DNA of 64,000 nucleotides, from positions 372,001 through 436,000 of the forward strand of contig NZ_LOKX01000012.1 in NCBI RefSeq assembly GCF_002211285.1. Direction: 5' to 3'. Numbering within the stretch: the stretch's first letter is position 1; each line of letters starts with the position of its first letter. The translations under genes and the position numbers were made by a program. Of the stretch, positions 1-7,873 are shown one piece after another. The stretch comes from Rhizobium sp. R635 (GTDB lineage Bacteria; Pseudomonadota; Alphaproteobacteria; Rhizobiales; Rhizobiaceae). The notes beneath the pieces were generated by a model. That model saw nothing but the letters and a program-made list of their open reading frames with translations, was not told where the DNA came from and ran no database searches.

Positions 1-876
1 GCGCTCAGCCCCTTCCTTGGGAACCGGAAGCAGGGTAACGCCCCAGTCGAATTTCGCTTCCTGCACCATGCGGTCGAGTTCCCACGGGCCGGAGATCGCC
101 ATGGCGGCATTGCCGGAGTTGAAGGTGCCGGTCGAATCCCACTGGCCGCGCGTCAGACTATCGGGAGAAGCGAGCTTCTCGTCGATGATCGTCTTCCAGA
201 TTTCGAGTGCCTTCACCGCGCCATCGGCATTGATGTGCTCGTAGCTGCCGCCGCCCATCTGGGCCCAGGGAAGGAACTGGAAGGTGCCCTCCTCGTTGGC
301 CTTGGCCGAGAAGGCGAGACCGTAGACGTTCTTGGCAGGGTCGGTCAGCTTGCGCGCATCCTCGACCAGCTCGTCCCAGGTCTGCGGCGGCTTGTTCGGA
401 TCGAGACCCTTCGCCTTGAACATGTCCTTGTTGTAGTAGAGCGCGATGGTGTTGGTCGCCTTCGGCACGCCGTAATATTTGCCGTCCCACTCGACCGATT
501 TCAGCGGACCGGGGAAATAATTATCCGGCTTGATGACGGTCGACTTGGCGATCATGTCGGTGAGATCGAGGAAGGCGCCGCGCGACGAAAAGAGCGCATG
601 CTCCGGATTGTCGACGGCGATGATGTCGGGCGCCTGGCCGGTGGCATAGGCGCGCATCGCCTCGGTGACGACGTCGTCGAACTGGATCAGCCGGTATTCG
701 ATCTTGATGCCGTTGTTCTGGGCATTGAATTCCTTGACGAGGTTCGGCGCCGGCTGGGTGTCCTTGTCGAGCGACCAGAGCGTCAGCGTGACGTCTTCGG
801 CCTTGGCCGAAAGACCGAAGAGCGAGACGCCTGCCAGCGCCAGAGCGCCGAGAATTGCGTATTTGCGGATAGCCAT
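1..876 (-). CDS. Sugar ABC transporter solute-binding protein, 3' end cut by the window
   Basis: Periplasmic binding protein of a CUT1-type sugar importer. The visible 292 residues begin with a Sec signal peptide ([20 protein letters not shown]...SAKA) followed by a mature start [11 protein letters not shown], typical of family 1 extracellular solute-binding proteins. Motifs such as '[20 protein letters not shown]' are the usual ligand-site region of this family. The ATG at 876 is preceded by GGAGGAG. It is the last visible gene of a leftward operon with the isomerase and the Gfo/Idh/MocA gene, and the permeases presumably lie beyond position 1. The substrate is unknown; the enzymes upstream suggest a sugar or polyol. 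Confidence 0.9.
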   Translation of the reverse strand, partial: MAIRKYAILGALALAGVSLFGLSAKAEDVTLTLWSLDKDTQPAPNLVKEFNAQNNGIKIEYRLIQFDDVVTEAMRAYATGQAPDIIAVDNPEHALFSSRGAFLDLTDMIAKSTVIKPDNYFPGPLKSVEWDGKYYGVPKATNTIALYYNKDMFKAKGLDPNKPPQTWDELVEDARKLTDPAKNVYGLAFSAKANEEGTFQFLPWAQMGGGSYEHINADGAVKALEIWKTIIDEKLASPDSLTRGQWDSTGTFNSGNAAMAISGPWELDRMVQEAKFDWGVTLLPVPKEGAER

Positions 877-902
877 GGTTCTCCTCCTTTGTGGTTATCC
901 CC

Positions 903-930
903 GTTTCCGGCAATCCTCCTTGCCGGAAAC
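903..930. repeat. Intercistronic hairpin before the solute-binding gene
   Basis: Perfect 11-bp inverted repeat GTTTCCGGCAA / TTGCCGGAAAC with a 6-nt loop, in the spacer between the isomerase stop and the binding-protein start on the minus strand. There is no U tract, so it looks like an RNA processing or stability element rather than a full terminator. Confidence 0.6.
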
Positions 931-937
931 GATATCA

Positions 938-1840
938 TCAGGCCGGATCGACGACGAATTCGCCGCCCCGGGCATGCTTGAGATGGTTCAGTGCGTAGAC
1001 CTGACCAGTCATTTCGAGTTCGTCGCGATAGACCGGGTCGTGCCAGCCTTCGATGTCGATCGAGCCCGACCAGCCGGCAAGGCGCAGCTCGGAAATGATG
1101 TCGGTCCAGTTGCTGTCGCCGAAGCCCGGCGTGCGCATGAAGACGAATTTCTCCTTGCCGAAGATGCCGTGTTCCTTGATGACCTCCCAGCGGATGGTCG
1201 CGTCCTTGCCGTGGACGTGGAAGATTTTGTGTGCCCATTTGCGGATCTGCGGCATGGGGTCGATCAGATAGACCATCTGATGGCAGGGTTCCCATTCGAG
1301 CCCGATATGGTCATCCGGCGTCTCGTTGAAGATCAGTTCCCAGGCGTCGGGATTATGGGCGATGTTCCAATCGCCGCTCGCCCAGTTGCCATCCATGGCG
1401 CAATTCTCGAAGGCGATCTTGATGCCCTTGTCGGCAGCGCGTTTGGCGAGCTCGCTCCAGATCTCTCTGTAGCGCGGCAGGCTGTCGGTCAGCGGCTTGC
1501 CGCGGACGCGGCCGGTGAAGCCGGCAACGCAGGTGGCGCCGAAATGATGAGCATTGTCGATGCAATCCTTCCAGCCCTGCAGCGTCTCGAGATCGATTGC
1601 GCTCTCTTCGAGCGGGTTGCCGAACATACCGAGCGTCGAAATGGTGATGTCGCGATCGCCGATCGCATCGAGGCAGCGCTTGCCGAGCTCGGCGAGGTTC
1701 TGCCCCTTGGTCGTCTGCCAGAAGAAAGGTTCGAAGCTTTCGAAGCCCAGGTCGGCGATCTGGCCGATACGCGCGGCGGCATCGCCCTTGTTGCCGCTGA
1801 CCATGGTGCCGATGCGAATGGATTTTGCAGGGTTGCTCAC
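938..1840 (-). CDS. Sugar phosphate isomerase/epimerase family protein (TIM barrel)
   Basis: 300-residue protein of the xylose-isomerase-like TIM-barrel superfamily. It starts MSNPAKSIRIGTMVSGNKGDAAARIGQIADLGFESFEPFFW and contains the family's acidic and histidine metal-site stretches (for example 'IAFENCAMDG', 'GLEWEPCHQM', 'FHVHGKDA' and 'IDIEGWHDP'). Members isomerise or epimerise keto-sugars or inositol derivatives using a divalent metal. It lies 11 bp downstream of the Gfo/Idh/MocA gene in the same leftward operon, a pairing common in rhizobial polyol catabolism. The exact substrate cannot be read from the sequence. Confidence 0.88.
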   Translation of the reverse strand: MSNPAKSIRIGTMVSGNKGDAAARIGQIADLGFESFEPFFWQTTKGQNLAELGKRCLDAIGDRDITISTLGMFGNPLEESAIDLETLQGWKDCIDNAHHFGATCVAGFTGRVRGKPLTDSLPRYREIWSELAKRAADKGIKIAFENCAMDGNWASGDWNIAHNPDAWELIFNETPDDHIGLEWEPCHQMVYLIDPMPQIRKWAHKIFHVHGKDATIRWEVIKEHGIFGKEKFVFMRTPGFGDSNWTDIISELRLAGWSGSIDIEGWHDPVYRDELEMTGQVYALNHLKHARGGEFVVDPA

Positions 1841-1851
1841 GTCACTTCATC

Positions 1852-2886
1852 CTATGCTGAAATTTCGATGCGTCGGCCGGTCCTGGCGCTTTCGATCGCG
1901 CCGAAGACCATGGCGAGGCTTCTGATATTGTCGGAATTGACGGTCTCGGGCTGCTTGCCGGTGCGGATCGCCGCGATGAAATCCGCGATGACGCTGGCAT
2001 GGCCGTGGGTTTCCTCGTGATGCTCCGGACCGGGAACGTTTACGGAAGCAAAGCCGCGCAGAAGGCCGGGCTCTTCGCCGGCGACGGCGGCCTTGAAGCT
2101 CTCCTCGCCGTCCCAGGTGAGCATTCCCTTCGAGCCGACGAGACGCCACTGGCTTTCCCAGCTGGTGCGCTCGCCTTCGGCGCACCAGGAACCGCGATAG
2201 GTGAAGACGATGTCGTCGGAAAATTCGAAGATCGCGTTTGCCGAGGCGCCGTGCCGATACCAGGAACCCTTCGGGTTGCGCTCGACGCAATAGACGGCGA
2301 GCGGCTTCCTGTCCGCGACGTAGCGGGCGGCATCGAAGGTGTGGATCGCCATATCGAGAAGCAGCACATTGTCCATCTCCTCGCGAAAGCCGCCGAAATG
2401 CGGCGCGAGGAAAAAGTCGCAATGAATGGCGGTGAGTTCGCCGATCGCACCGCTGTCGACGAAACGGCGCAGGCGCCTGACCCCCGAAATGAAGCGACGG
2501 TTCTGGATGACGGCATGGATGCGGCCGGTCTCTGCGGCGAGATCGATCAGGGCGGCGCCTTCGGCCAGCGAGGCCGCCATCGGCTTTTCGCTGAGCACGT
2601 GGCAGCCGGCCTTGAGCGCGGTCGAAACGACATCGTATCGGGCGGACGGAATGACGATGTCGAAGACGAGATCGGCCTTCGTGGCAGCGATGACGTCGGA
2701 CAGGTCGGAGCCGATGACGGCGCCTTCCAGACCGAACTCGGCGGCGAGCTTTTCCGCCGTTTCCCGGTTCAGGTCGACGAGGCCGACGATGGCGATGGAG
2801 TCGGCGAGTTGAGGGTTGGACGCGATGGCGCGCAACCAACCTTTGGACATAGCTCCGCACCCGCACAGAATGGCACTGAATTTCAC
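1852..2886 (-). CDS. Gfo/Idh/MocA family NAD(P)-dependent oxidoreductase
   Basis: About 344 residues. The N-terminal Rossmann domain begins KFSAILCGCGAMSKGWLRA, and the family's substrate-site lysine sits in 'HVLSEKPMAASL'. I chose the GTG at 2886 because a GGAGGAAATC ribosome site lies just upstream; a longer reading frame to 2931 would run into the operator. It is the first gene of the leftward sugar operon and diverges from the LacI-type regulator. It probably oxidises a sugar or polyol at a ring hydroxyl, feeding the downstream isomerase. Confidence 0.88.
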   Translation of the reverse strand: MKFSAILCGCGAMSKGWLRAIASNPQLADSIAIVGLVDLNRETAEKLAAEFGLEGAVIGSDLSDVIAATKADLVFDIVIPSARYDVVSTALKAGCHVLSEKPMAASLAEGAALIDLAAETGRIHAVIQNRRFISGVRRLRRFVDSGAIGELTAIHCDFFLAPHFGGFREEMDNVLLLDMAIHTFDAARYVADRKPLAVYCVERNPKGSWYRHGASANAIFEFSDDIVFTYRGSWCAEGERTSWESQWRLVGSKGMLTWDGEESFKAAVAGEEPGLLRGFASVNVPGPEHHEETHGHASVIADFIAAIRTGKQPETVNSDNIRSLAMVFGAIESARTGRRIEISA

Positions 2887-2934
2887 GATTTCCTCCGAGG
2901 GAATGGCGCCAACTCTCCTCGTGACACGCACCCC

Positions 2935-2968
2935 GTAAACGTTTACGAATGTAGGCGGAAACGTTTTG
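2935..2968. promoter_or_regulatory. LacI-type operator pair in the divergent promoter
   Basis: A perfect 12-bp palindrome GTAAACGTTTAC (2935-2946) is followed by a related imperfect site GGAAACGTTTTG (about 2957-2968), centres about two helical turns apart. Both have the central CG flanked by AAA/TTT typical of LacI/GalR operators. They lie between the leftward sugar operon and the rightward LacI gene, so auto- and co-repression is the likely role. Confidence 0.75.
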
Positions 2969-3022
2969 GGATGTCAATAGAGGCGGAACGCGAAAGTGCC
3001 AACCGGAGGAAAATCGCCAGCC

Positions 3023-4066
3023 ATGAAAGGGATTCGCCTGCTTGCCGAACACCTCGATATCTCGATCGGCACGGTCTCCCGTGCGCTGAACGGCAAGCCT
3101 GATGTCAACGAGGAAACCCGCCGGCGCGTGCTGGCGGCGGCGGCGGAGCTCGGCTATGTCGCCAATCAATCGGGGCGAAGCCTCCGGCAAGGCGAGACGA
3201 AAGTCATCGGGCTGATGATCGAATCCAGCCAGGAAGCGGTCGAAAATGCCGATAACTTCTTCCTCGGCGTCACCAGCGGCCTGCAGCATGTCTTTGCCCG
3301 CCACAAGCTCGACCTTCTCATGCTTCCCTGCCCGGCCGGCGAAGACCCGTGCGAATATCTGAAGCGCATGGTGGCGCGGCGTCTCGTCGATGCGATGATC
3401 ATCTCCAATACGCAGCGTATGGATCGGCGCATCGATCTTCTCTCGCGGGCAAAGATCCCCTTCGCCGCCGTCGGCCGCAGCCGTTCGGCCGGCAATTACC
3501 CCTGGGTCGATCTAGATTTCGAGGGTGTCGCGGAACGCGCTGTCGAAAGGCTGGTCGCGCGCGGCCATCGCCGGATCGCGATCACTGCGCCTTCGAGCGA
3601 AGTCAACCTCGGCTACGTCTTTGTCGAGAGCTATCGCCGCACGCTCGAACGGTACGGTATTCCCTTCGACCCGTCGCTCGTCATCCGTGTCAAGTCGAGC
3701 GAACAGGGCGGCTATCAGGCGGCACATGAATTGCTGCAGCTTGAAGATCGGCCGACCGCGGTCATCCTGATCTACGAGCTGATGGCGATCGGCCTTTACC
3801 GCCGGCTGATGGAAGCGGGCATCCGGATCGGCCGCGACCTTGCAGTGATCGGCTTCCGCGATGCCCCACGCGCACGCTTCCTGCAGCCCTCGCTCAGTTG
3901 CTTCCGCATGTCGCTCTACGATCTCGGTATCGCGCTCGGCCAGACGCTTCTCGCCAACATGCCGGCCTATCGCGCGTTCTATCCGGATGGTGGCCACAAC
4001 ATCATCTGGCCACTGGAGCTGGTGCCGGGAGAAAGCGACGCGTTTGAGGTCGGGGCCTCGGTCTGA
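3023..4066 (+). CDS. LacI family transcriptional regulator
   Basis: 347 residues. The N-terminal LacI helix-turn-helix reads MKGIRLLAEHLDISIGTVSRALNGKPDVNEETRRRV, followed by the hinge 'YVANQSGRSLRQG' and a periplasmic-binding-like sensor domain ending in a dimerisation region. The ATG at 3023 has GGAGGA 12 nt upstream; an in-frame GTG at 2996 is less likely because it precedes that site. It is divergent from the isomerase/Gfo-Idh/ABC operon with operators at 2935-2968 between them, so it probably represses that operon until the sugar or a derivative binds. Confidence 0.9.
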   Translation: MKGIRLLAEHLDISIGTVSRALNGKPDVNEETRRRVLAAAAELGYVANQSGRSLRQGETKVIGLMIESSQEAVENADNFFLGVTSGLQHVFARHKLDLLMLPCPAGEDPCEYLKRMVARRLVDAMIISNTQRMDRRIDLLSRAKIPFAAVGRSRSAGNYPWVDLDFEGVAERAVERLVARGHRRIAITAPSSEVNLGYVFVESYRRTLERYGIPFDPSLVIRVKSSEQGGYQAAHELLQLEDRPTAVILIYELMAIGLYRRLMEAGIRIGRDLAVIGFRDAPRARFLQPSLSCFRMSLYDLGIALGQTLLANMPAYRAFYPDGGHNIIWPLELVPGESDAFEVGASV

Positions 4067-4071
4067 GCGTA

Positions 4072-4117
4072 TTGTAAAACGGATATGATGTAGTATATTT
4101 TCTGCTTAATGTAGTAT
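4072..4117 (+). promoter_or_regulatory. Promoter and direct-repeat operator of the toxin-antitoxin pair
   Basis: The -35 candidate TTGTAA (4072-4077) and -10 candidate TATATT (4094-4099) are 16 bp apart. Two direct repeats ATGTAGTAT (4088-4096 and 4109-4117) lie exactly 21 bp, two helical turns, apart and overlap the -10 and start region. This is where an autorepressing Phd-type antitoxin would bind. Confidence 0.55.
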
Positions 4118-4128
4118 GGAACTTTTCG

Positions 4129-4380
4129 ATGAAAATGTCGTTCATGACCAGTGCCGCCTTCAACCAGAATCCGAGCAAGGCGAAGAAAGAGGCAAGCGAG
4201 CGACCGCTCGTGATCACCGATCACGGCGAGGCAGCCTATGTGCTGGTGAGCTATGCCGAATTCCAGGCGAACTGGAGGGCGTCGAAGACCCTCTTTGCGG
4301 CATTACGTGATCCCCAGGCGGATGAACGGGAGTTCGAGCCCGAACGGCTCGGCTTTGGCAACCGGACTGTCGAGTTCTGA
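4129..4380 (+). CDS. Phd/YefM family type II antitoxin
   Basis: 83 residues (MKMSFMTSAAFNQNPSKAKKEA...). The Phd/YefM fold is shown by 'SAAFNQNPSKAKKEASERPLVITDHGEAAYVLVSYAEFQ', where the N-terminal half binds DNA and 'PLVITDHGEAAYVLVSYAEF' is the hallmark strand-turn. The C-terminal tail would wrap the toxin. The stop overlaps the toxin start by one base (TGATG), showing translational coupling. The ribosome site is weak, so starts at 4135 or 4144 remain possible. Confidence 0.85.
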   Translation: MKMSFMTSAAFNQNPSKAKKEASERPLVITDHGEAAYVLVSYAEFQANWRASKTLFAALRDPQADEREFEPERLGFGNRTVEF

Positions 4381-4802
4381 TGGTTTTCCTGCTTGACACG
4401 AATGTCGTCTCCGCCGCGCGCAGGATTGAGCGGCACGCTCAGGAATTCCAGGATTTCATGAAGGCGTTTTCCGTTGCAGAGGCCTATCTCTCGGCGGTCA
4501 CGATCATGGAAATCCAGTTCGGTATAGCGCGCGAGCGGACAAGAGACCCGGGTTTCGCTGGGGAGCTCCGCCGCTGGATGGATGAGATCGTGCTGCCGGA
4601 ATTCAACGGCCGCATCCTGCCTTTCGATACGGCGACGGCAAGCCGGGCCGGCTTGCTGCCGACTGCGGACAAGCGCCCCTCCGCCGATGCGATGATCGCC
4701 GCCACGGCACTGGAACACGGGCTGAAACTGGTTACGCGCAATGTCGCCCATTTCATCCCGCTTGGCGTCGAATGCATCGATCCCTGGCGTTTTGCCGGCT
4801 AG
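4380..4802 (+). CDS. PIN-domain (VapC-like) toxin ribonuclease
   Basis: 140 residues. The PIN-domain acidic cluster is visible: D6 in 'FLLDTNVVS', E44 in 'TIMEIQFG' and D103 in 'SADAMIAATALEHGLKLVTRNVAHF', with N121 where many members carry a further aspartate. Members are Mg-dependent RNases that cleave tRNA or rRNA when the antitoxin is degraded. It is coupled to the Phd-type antitoxin upstream, giving a Phd-VapC mixed pair that is common on rhizobial plasmids. It may serve plasmid maintenance; that role is inference. Confidence 0.87.
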   Translation: MVFLLDTNVVSAARRIERHAQEFQDFMKAFSVAEAYLSAVTIMEIQFGIARERTRDPGFAGELRRWMDEIVLPEFNGRILPFDTATASRAGLLPTADKRPSADAMIAATALEHGLKLVTRNVAHFIPLGVECIDPWRFAG

Positions 4803-4920
4803 CAAAGTTCACGCCAGCAACTGAGCGCTACCCTAAAGAATGCACGCTGATCTCGTCTGGTGCCTCAGTGCGTTCTCCTAATCGCGCCGGCCGGAGGCCG
4901 GTAAGCAAACACTTTTTATT

Positions 4921-4939
4921 TTCTATCACATCTATAGAA
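4921..4939. promoter_or_regulatory. Inverted repeat TTCTAT-N7-ATAGAA (candidate shared operator, site 1)
   Basis: 19-bp perfect-arm inverted repeat TTCTATCACATCTATAGAA, 65 bp upstream of the SfnB-like gene start. The same geometry (TCYAT-N7-RTRGA) recurs at 8999-9017, 55038-55056 and 55752-55770. The form resembles LysR-type sites; no LysR gene is seen in the window. Confidence 0.5.
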
Positions 4940-5003
4940 TTTGTACTCTTATCTCGGCGTGCGATTTCTTTCACCGATAGCATCCTCAGAATTGGAGGCA
5001 TCG

Positions 5004-6221
5004 ATGAACAGCGTGTTGAGGCAAACAGACCAGATCCGGCCCGTGGCCGCTCGTATCGACAGCGAGGAGGAGGCGATCGCCACCGCCCGCAGGCTGGCGG
5101 CGCAATTTGCCGCGCGCGCCGCCGAGCGTGACGCCGATCGGATCCTGCCTTTCGCCGAACTCGACATCCTCGCGCAGTCTGGACTTCTGGCAATCACCGT
5201 GCCCTCGCAATATGGCGGGCTCGATGTCTCGAACGCCGTCCTGGCCGAAATCACCGCGATCCTGTCGGAGGCGGACGGCTCGATCGGCCAGATCCCGCAG
5301 AACCATTTCTACATTCTCGAAGCCTTGAGAACCGATGGCAGCGAGGAGCAGCAGCGTTATTTCTTCGGCCGCGTTCTGGCCGGCGACCGTTTCGGCAATG
5401 CGCTTTCCGAGCGCGGCACCAAGACGGTCGGTCACTACAATACGCGCATCACCCGCGATGGGCCGGGCTACCGGATCAACGGCCGCAAGTTCTATTCCAC
5501 AGGCGTCCTCTTCGCCGACTGGATCACTGTCTTTGCACTCGATGCGGAGGACCGGCTGACCATGGCTTTCGTGCCGAAGGGCACCGAAGGCGTCGAAATC
5601 GTCGACGACTGGGACGGCTTCGGCCAGCGCACCACCGGCAGCGGCACGACGATCCTCGATAACGTCTATGTCGGCGCCGATTCCGTGGTCTTCCATCACA
5701 AGGGCTTCGAACGGCCGACGACGATCGGCTCGGTCGGCCAGATCATCCATGCCGGTATCGATCTTGGCATCGCGCGGGCGGCCTTCGCCGAAACGCTTGA
5801 GTTCGTCAGGACCAAATCGCGCCCCTGGATGGACAGCGGCCTCGCCCGCGCCTCCGACGATCCCCTGACGATTGCCAAGGTGGGCCAGATCGCCATCCGG
5901 CTGGAAGCCGCGACGGCTCTCGTCGAGCGGGCCGGCCACAAGGTCGATGCCGCGCAAGTCGAGACGACGGAGGAAAAGGTGGTCGAAGCGACACTTGCCG
6001 TCGCCGCCGCCAAGGTGCTGACAACAGAGGTGGCGCTGGAGGCGTCCAACACGCTCTTCGAGCTTGCCGGAACCTCGTCCGTGCAGATCGGCCTCAATCT
6101 CGACCGTCATTGGCGCAATGCCCGCACCCATACGCTGCATGACCCCGTGCGCTGGAAATACCACGTTGTCGGCAACTACCATCTGAACGGCGTGACGCCG
6201 CCGAAGAACGGAGCGCTCTGA
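5004..6221 (+). CDS. SfnB-like flavin oxidoreductase (acyl-CoA dehydrogenase fold), copy 1
   Basis: 405 residues starting MNSVLRQTDQIRPVAARIDSEEEAIATARRLAAQFAARAAERDADRILP. This is the SfnB/DszC branch of the acyl-CoA dehydrogenase superfamily: the N-terminal helical domain holds 'ITVPSQYGGLDVSNAVLAEITAILSEADGSIGQIPQNHF', the middle domain 'GFGQRTTGSGTTILDNVYV', and the C terminus the diagnostic 'DRHWRNARTHTLHDPVRWKYHVVGNYHLNG'. Relatives are FMNH2-dependent monooxygenases or oxidoreductases in dimethylsulfone, dibenzothiophene or sulfonate use. The ATG at 5004 follows TTGGAGG; an upstream ATG at 4941 lacks a site. It stands alone, head to head with the operator at 4921. Confidence 0.85.
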   Translation: MNSVLRQTDQIRPVAARIDSEEEAIATARRLAAQFAARAAERDADRILPFAELDILAQSGLLAITVPSQYGGLDVSNAVLAEITAILSEADGSIGQIPQNHFYILEALRTDGSEEQQRYFFGRVLAGDRFGNALSERGTKTVGHYNTRITRDGPGYRINGRKFYSTGVLFADWITVFALDAEDRLTMAFVPKGTEGVEIVDDWDGFGQRTTGSGTTILDNVYVGADSVVFHHKGFERPTTIGSVGQIIHAGIDLGIARAAFAETLEFVRTKSRPWMDSGLARASDDPLTIAKVGQIAIRLEAATALVERAGHKVDAAQVETTEEKVVEATLAVAAAKVLTTEVALEASNTLFELAGTSSVQIGLNLDRHWRNARTHTLHDPVRWKYHVVGNYHLNGVTPPKNGAL

Positions 6222-6245
6222 AATTTCAGCCTGTTCAAACGGAAA

Positions 6246-6265
6246 CCCCACCGCCGACGGTGGGG
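6246..6265 (+). terminator. Hairpin downstream of SfnB-like gene 1
   Basis: 8-bp stem CCCCACCG / CGGTGGGG with a 4-nt loop, 24 bp after the stop codon. No T tract follows, so termination here is uncertain. Confidence 0.4.
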
Positions 6266-6295
6266 CTGCTGACAAACCACTGCAAAGCCCCCGAC

Positions 6296-6515
6296 GTCAT
6301 CCTCGGCCTTGTGCCTGTATGGACCGGAGACATACCTGACAGATGCCTCCCGCCAAACCATGCCAACCTCCCGAGAAATCCTCAGGCAACTGTCAGGCAT
6401 GTCTCCGGTCCATACAGTGCCGAGGATCTGCGCCGGCCCAATTAAGTGACTGAAACTAACGTTTTCTGCCCGACAATTGCCGTGGTTAGATGCTCGGCAC
6501 AAGGCCGAGCATGAC
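6296..6515. repeat. RIME-like intergenic palindromic element, interrupted
   Basis: It begins GTCATCCTCGGCCTTG and ends with the hairpin GCTCGGC-ACAAG-GCCGAGC-ATGAC. Its left hairpin CCTCGGC/GCCGAGG is the same as in the compact copy at 38567-38641, but here the loop is split by a 103-bp insertion (6315-6417). The overall architecture of two adjacent palindromes between GTCAT and ATGAC matches the rhizobial intergenic mosaic element family. Confidence 0.7.
6315..6417. mobile_element. MITE-like 103-bp element inserted in the RIME hairpin loop
   Basis: The terminal inverted repeats start CTGTATGGACCGGAGACAT and end with its complement; 27 of the first 28 positions match, and similarity continues to about 34 bp. 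The element is flanked by TGC on both sides (6312-6314 and 6418-6420). Removing the element plus one TGC restores the CTTGTGCCGAGG loop seen at 38567, so TGC behaves as a 3-bp target duplication. It has no coding capacity, so it must have been moved by a transposase elsewhere. Confidence 0.7.
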
Positions 6516-6588
6516 GGAGGAGAGGTTGTCGGCAAACTGGCCTATTGCGGGCGGTGGAGTTTTGTTTTCGATGCCGGGTGCAAGCGCT

Positions 6589-7797
6589 TCAGCTATAAAG
6601 ACTGACTTCCGGTATCCGATCGTTCAGCACGAATTCGCCGACTTCCTTGGCTTTGTAAAAGACCGGATCGTGCAGTGTGTGGGTGCGGACATTGCGCCAG
6701 AAGCGGTCGAAGCGGTATTTGTCGGCCGTCGAGCGGGCGCCCGTCAGTTCGAAGACGCGTGAGGTGATGTCGAGCGAGACATGGGTGGCGTGGACCTTGG
6801 CGGCATAGGCTTCCGCTGCCGCTTCGCCGCGTTCGCGTGCAGTCACCTTCGTGCCGCGGGCAATGCCCGCCTGCACGGCAGCCGCCGCGCTGTCGGCAAG
6901 GGCTGCGGAAGCTTTCAGCGCCGCAGTGAATTCGCCGACGCGTTCGAGGATATAGGGATCGTCGGCTGCCCGCTCGACGCCTGAGGTGATCCACGGCCGG
7001 GTGGTCGTGCGGACGTAGTCGACGGCCGCCTGCAGTGCGCCTTCGGCGGTGCCGAGGTAGAAGTTGACGAAGACCAGCTGGATGAACGGCGTGTTGAAGG
7101 TCGAAAGCACCGGTGCCGTCGCATCGGGCGCGGCGGGCGCGCCGACAAAATCTTCCTCATAGACGGGGAAGTCGTGGAATTCGACGCTGCCGCTGTCCGA
7201 CAGGCGCTGACCTATATTGTCCCAGTCGTCATTGGCGACATAGCCTGGGCGATTGGTCGGCACGGCGAAACCGACGATCTTGTCGTCGAGCGCCGCATTG
7301 GCGTTGATGTAGTCGGAAACCCGCGCAGCCGTGGAGAAGGACTTGCGCCCGTTCAGCACATAGCCGTTGCCGCGGCGGGTGAGCACCAGCCCGGGATCGC
7401 GCGGATTGACGGCGGCACCCCAATACAGGTTCCTGGCGACGGTTTCGGTGCCGAGCGCATGGGCGCGAGCGGCGTCGAGCGCCCAATAGATATACTGGCT
7501 GTTGACATAGTGGTAGCCGAGCAACTGGCCGATCGAGCTCTCGCCGCGGGCGAGAATGCGCACCAGTTTCAGCCCGTCGACCCAGTCGAGGCCGCCGCCG
7601 CCGATCTCGGCGGGATGCAGCGCGTTGAGCAGGCCGGCATTTTTCAGCTTGACGATCTCGGCGAGCGGCGGGCGGCCTTCGCGGTCGAGGTCTGCGGCGC
7701 GCTGGGAAAGTTCGGCCGAGATTTCCTCGGCACGGGCGAAAAGGTCTTCCCGCGTCGGGTTGCGGCTGGTCGCGAAGACGACATTGGATTGGCTCAT
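6589..7797 (-). CDS. SfnB/DszC-like flavin monooxygenase (acyl-CoA dehydrogenase fold), copy 2
   Basis: 402 residues starting MSQSNVVFATSRNPTREDLFARAEEISAELSQRAAD. It has the same superfamily as the 5004 gene but is clearly diverged: 'EIGGGGLDWVDGLKLVRILARGESSIGQLLGYHYVNS' and 'GQRLSDSGSVEFHDFPVYEEDFVG', with the shared C-terminal 'DRFWRNVRTHTLHDPVFYKAKEVGEFVLND'. A two-component FMNH2-dependent monooxygenase is likely, reduced flavin coming from a separate reductase (compare 55137). The ATG at 7797 follows GGAGTTCCGCC; the frame is open further upstream but that part overlaps the binding-protein gene. It is second in a leftward operon after the ribose-type binding protein. Confidence 0.85.
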   Translation of the reverse strand: MSQSNVVFATSRNPTREDLFARAEEISAELSQRAADLDREGRPPLAEIVKLKNAGLLNALHPAEIGGGGLDWVDGLKLVRILARGESSIGQLLGYHYVNSQYIYWALDAARAHALGTETVARNLYWGAAVNPRDPGLVLTRRGNGYVLNGRKSFSTAARVSDYINANAALDDKIVGFAVPTNRPGYVANDDWDNIGQRLSDSGSVEFHDFPVYEEDFVGAPAAPDATAPVLSTFNTPFIQLVFVNFYLGTAEGALQAAVDYVRTTTRPWITSGVERAADDPYILERVGEFTAALKASAALADSAAAAVQAGIARGTKVTARERGEAAAEAYAAKVHATHVSLDITSRVFELTGARSTADKYRFDRFWRNVRTHTLHDPVFYKAKEVGEFVLNDRIPEVSLYS

Positions 7798-7825
7798 GGC
7801 GGAACTCCAATTCTTTAAAAGATGA

Positions 7826-7854
7826 TCCGGCGGGAGCCTTACGCTTCCGCCGGA
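7826..7854. repeat. Intercistronic hairpin after the ribose-type binding protein
   Basis: 12-bp stem (one G-U pair) with a 5-nt loop, core TCCGGCGG / CCGCCGGA, between the binding-protein stop and the next gene of the leftward operon. It is one of five such hairpins next to binding-protein genes in this window. Confidence 0.55.
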
Positions 7855-7873
7855 AGGATCGAACTGAAAAATC

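Noticed and set aside
665..2020. Long rightward frame over the isomerase gene
   Set aside because: A shadow of two well-supported minus-strand genes; no ribosome site or domain.
2034..2046. GAACGTTTACGG inside the Gfo/Idh/MocA gene as a further LacI operator
   Set aside because: Only one arm resembles the operator at 2935; the other is not complementary.
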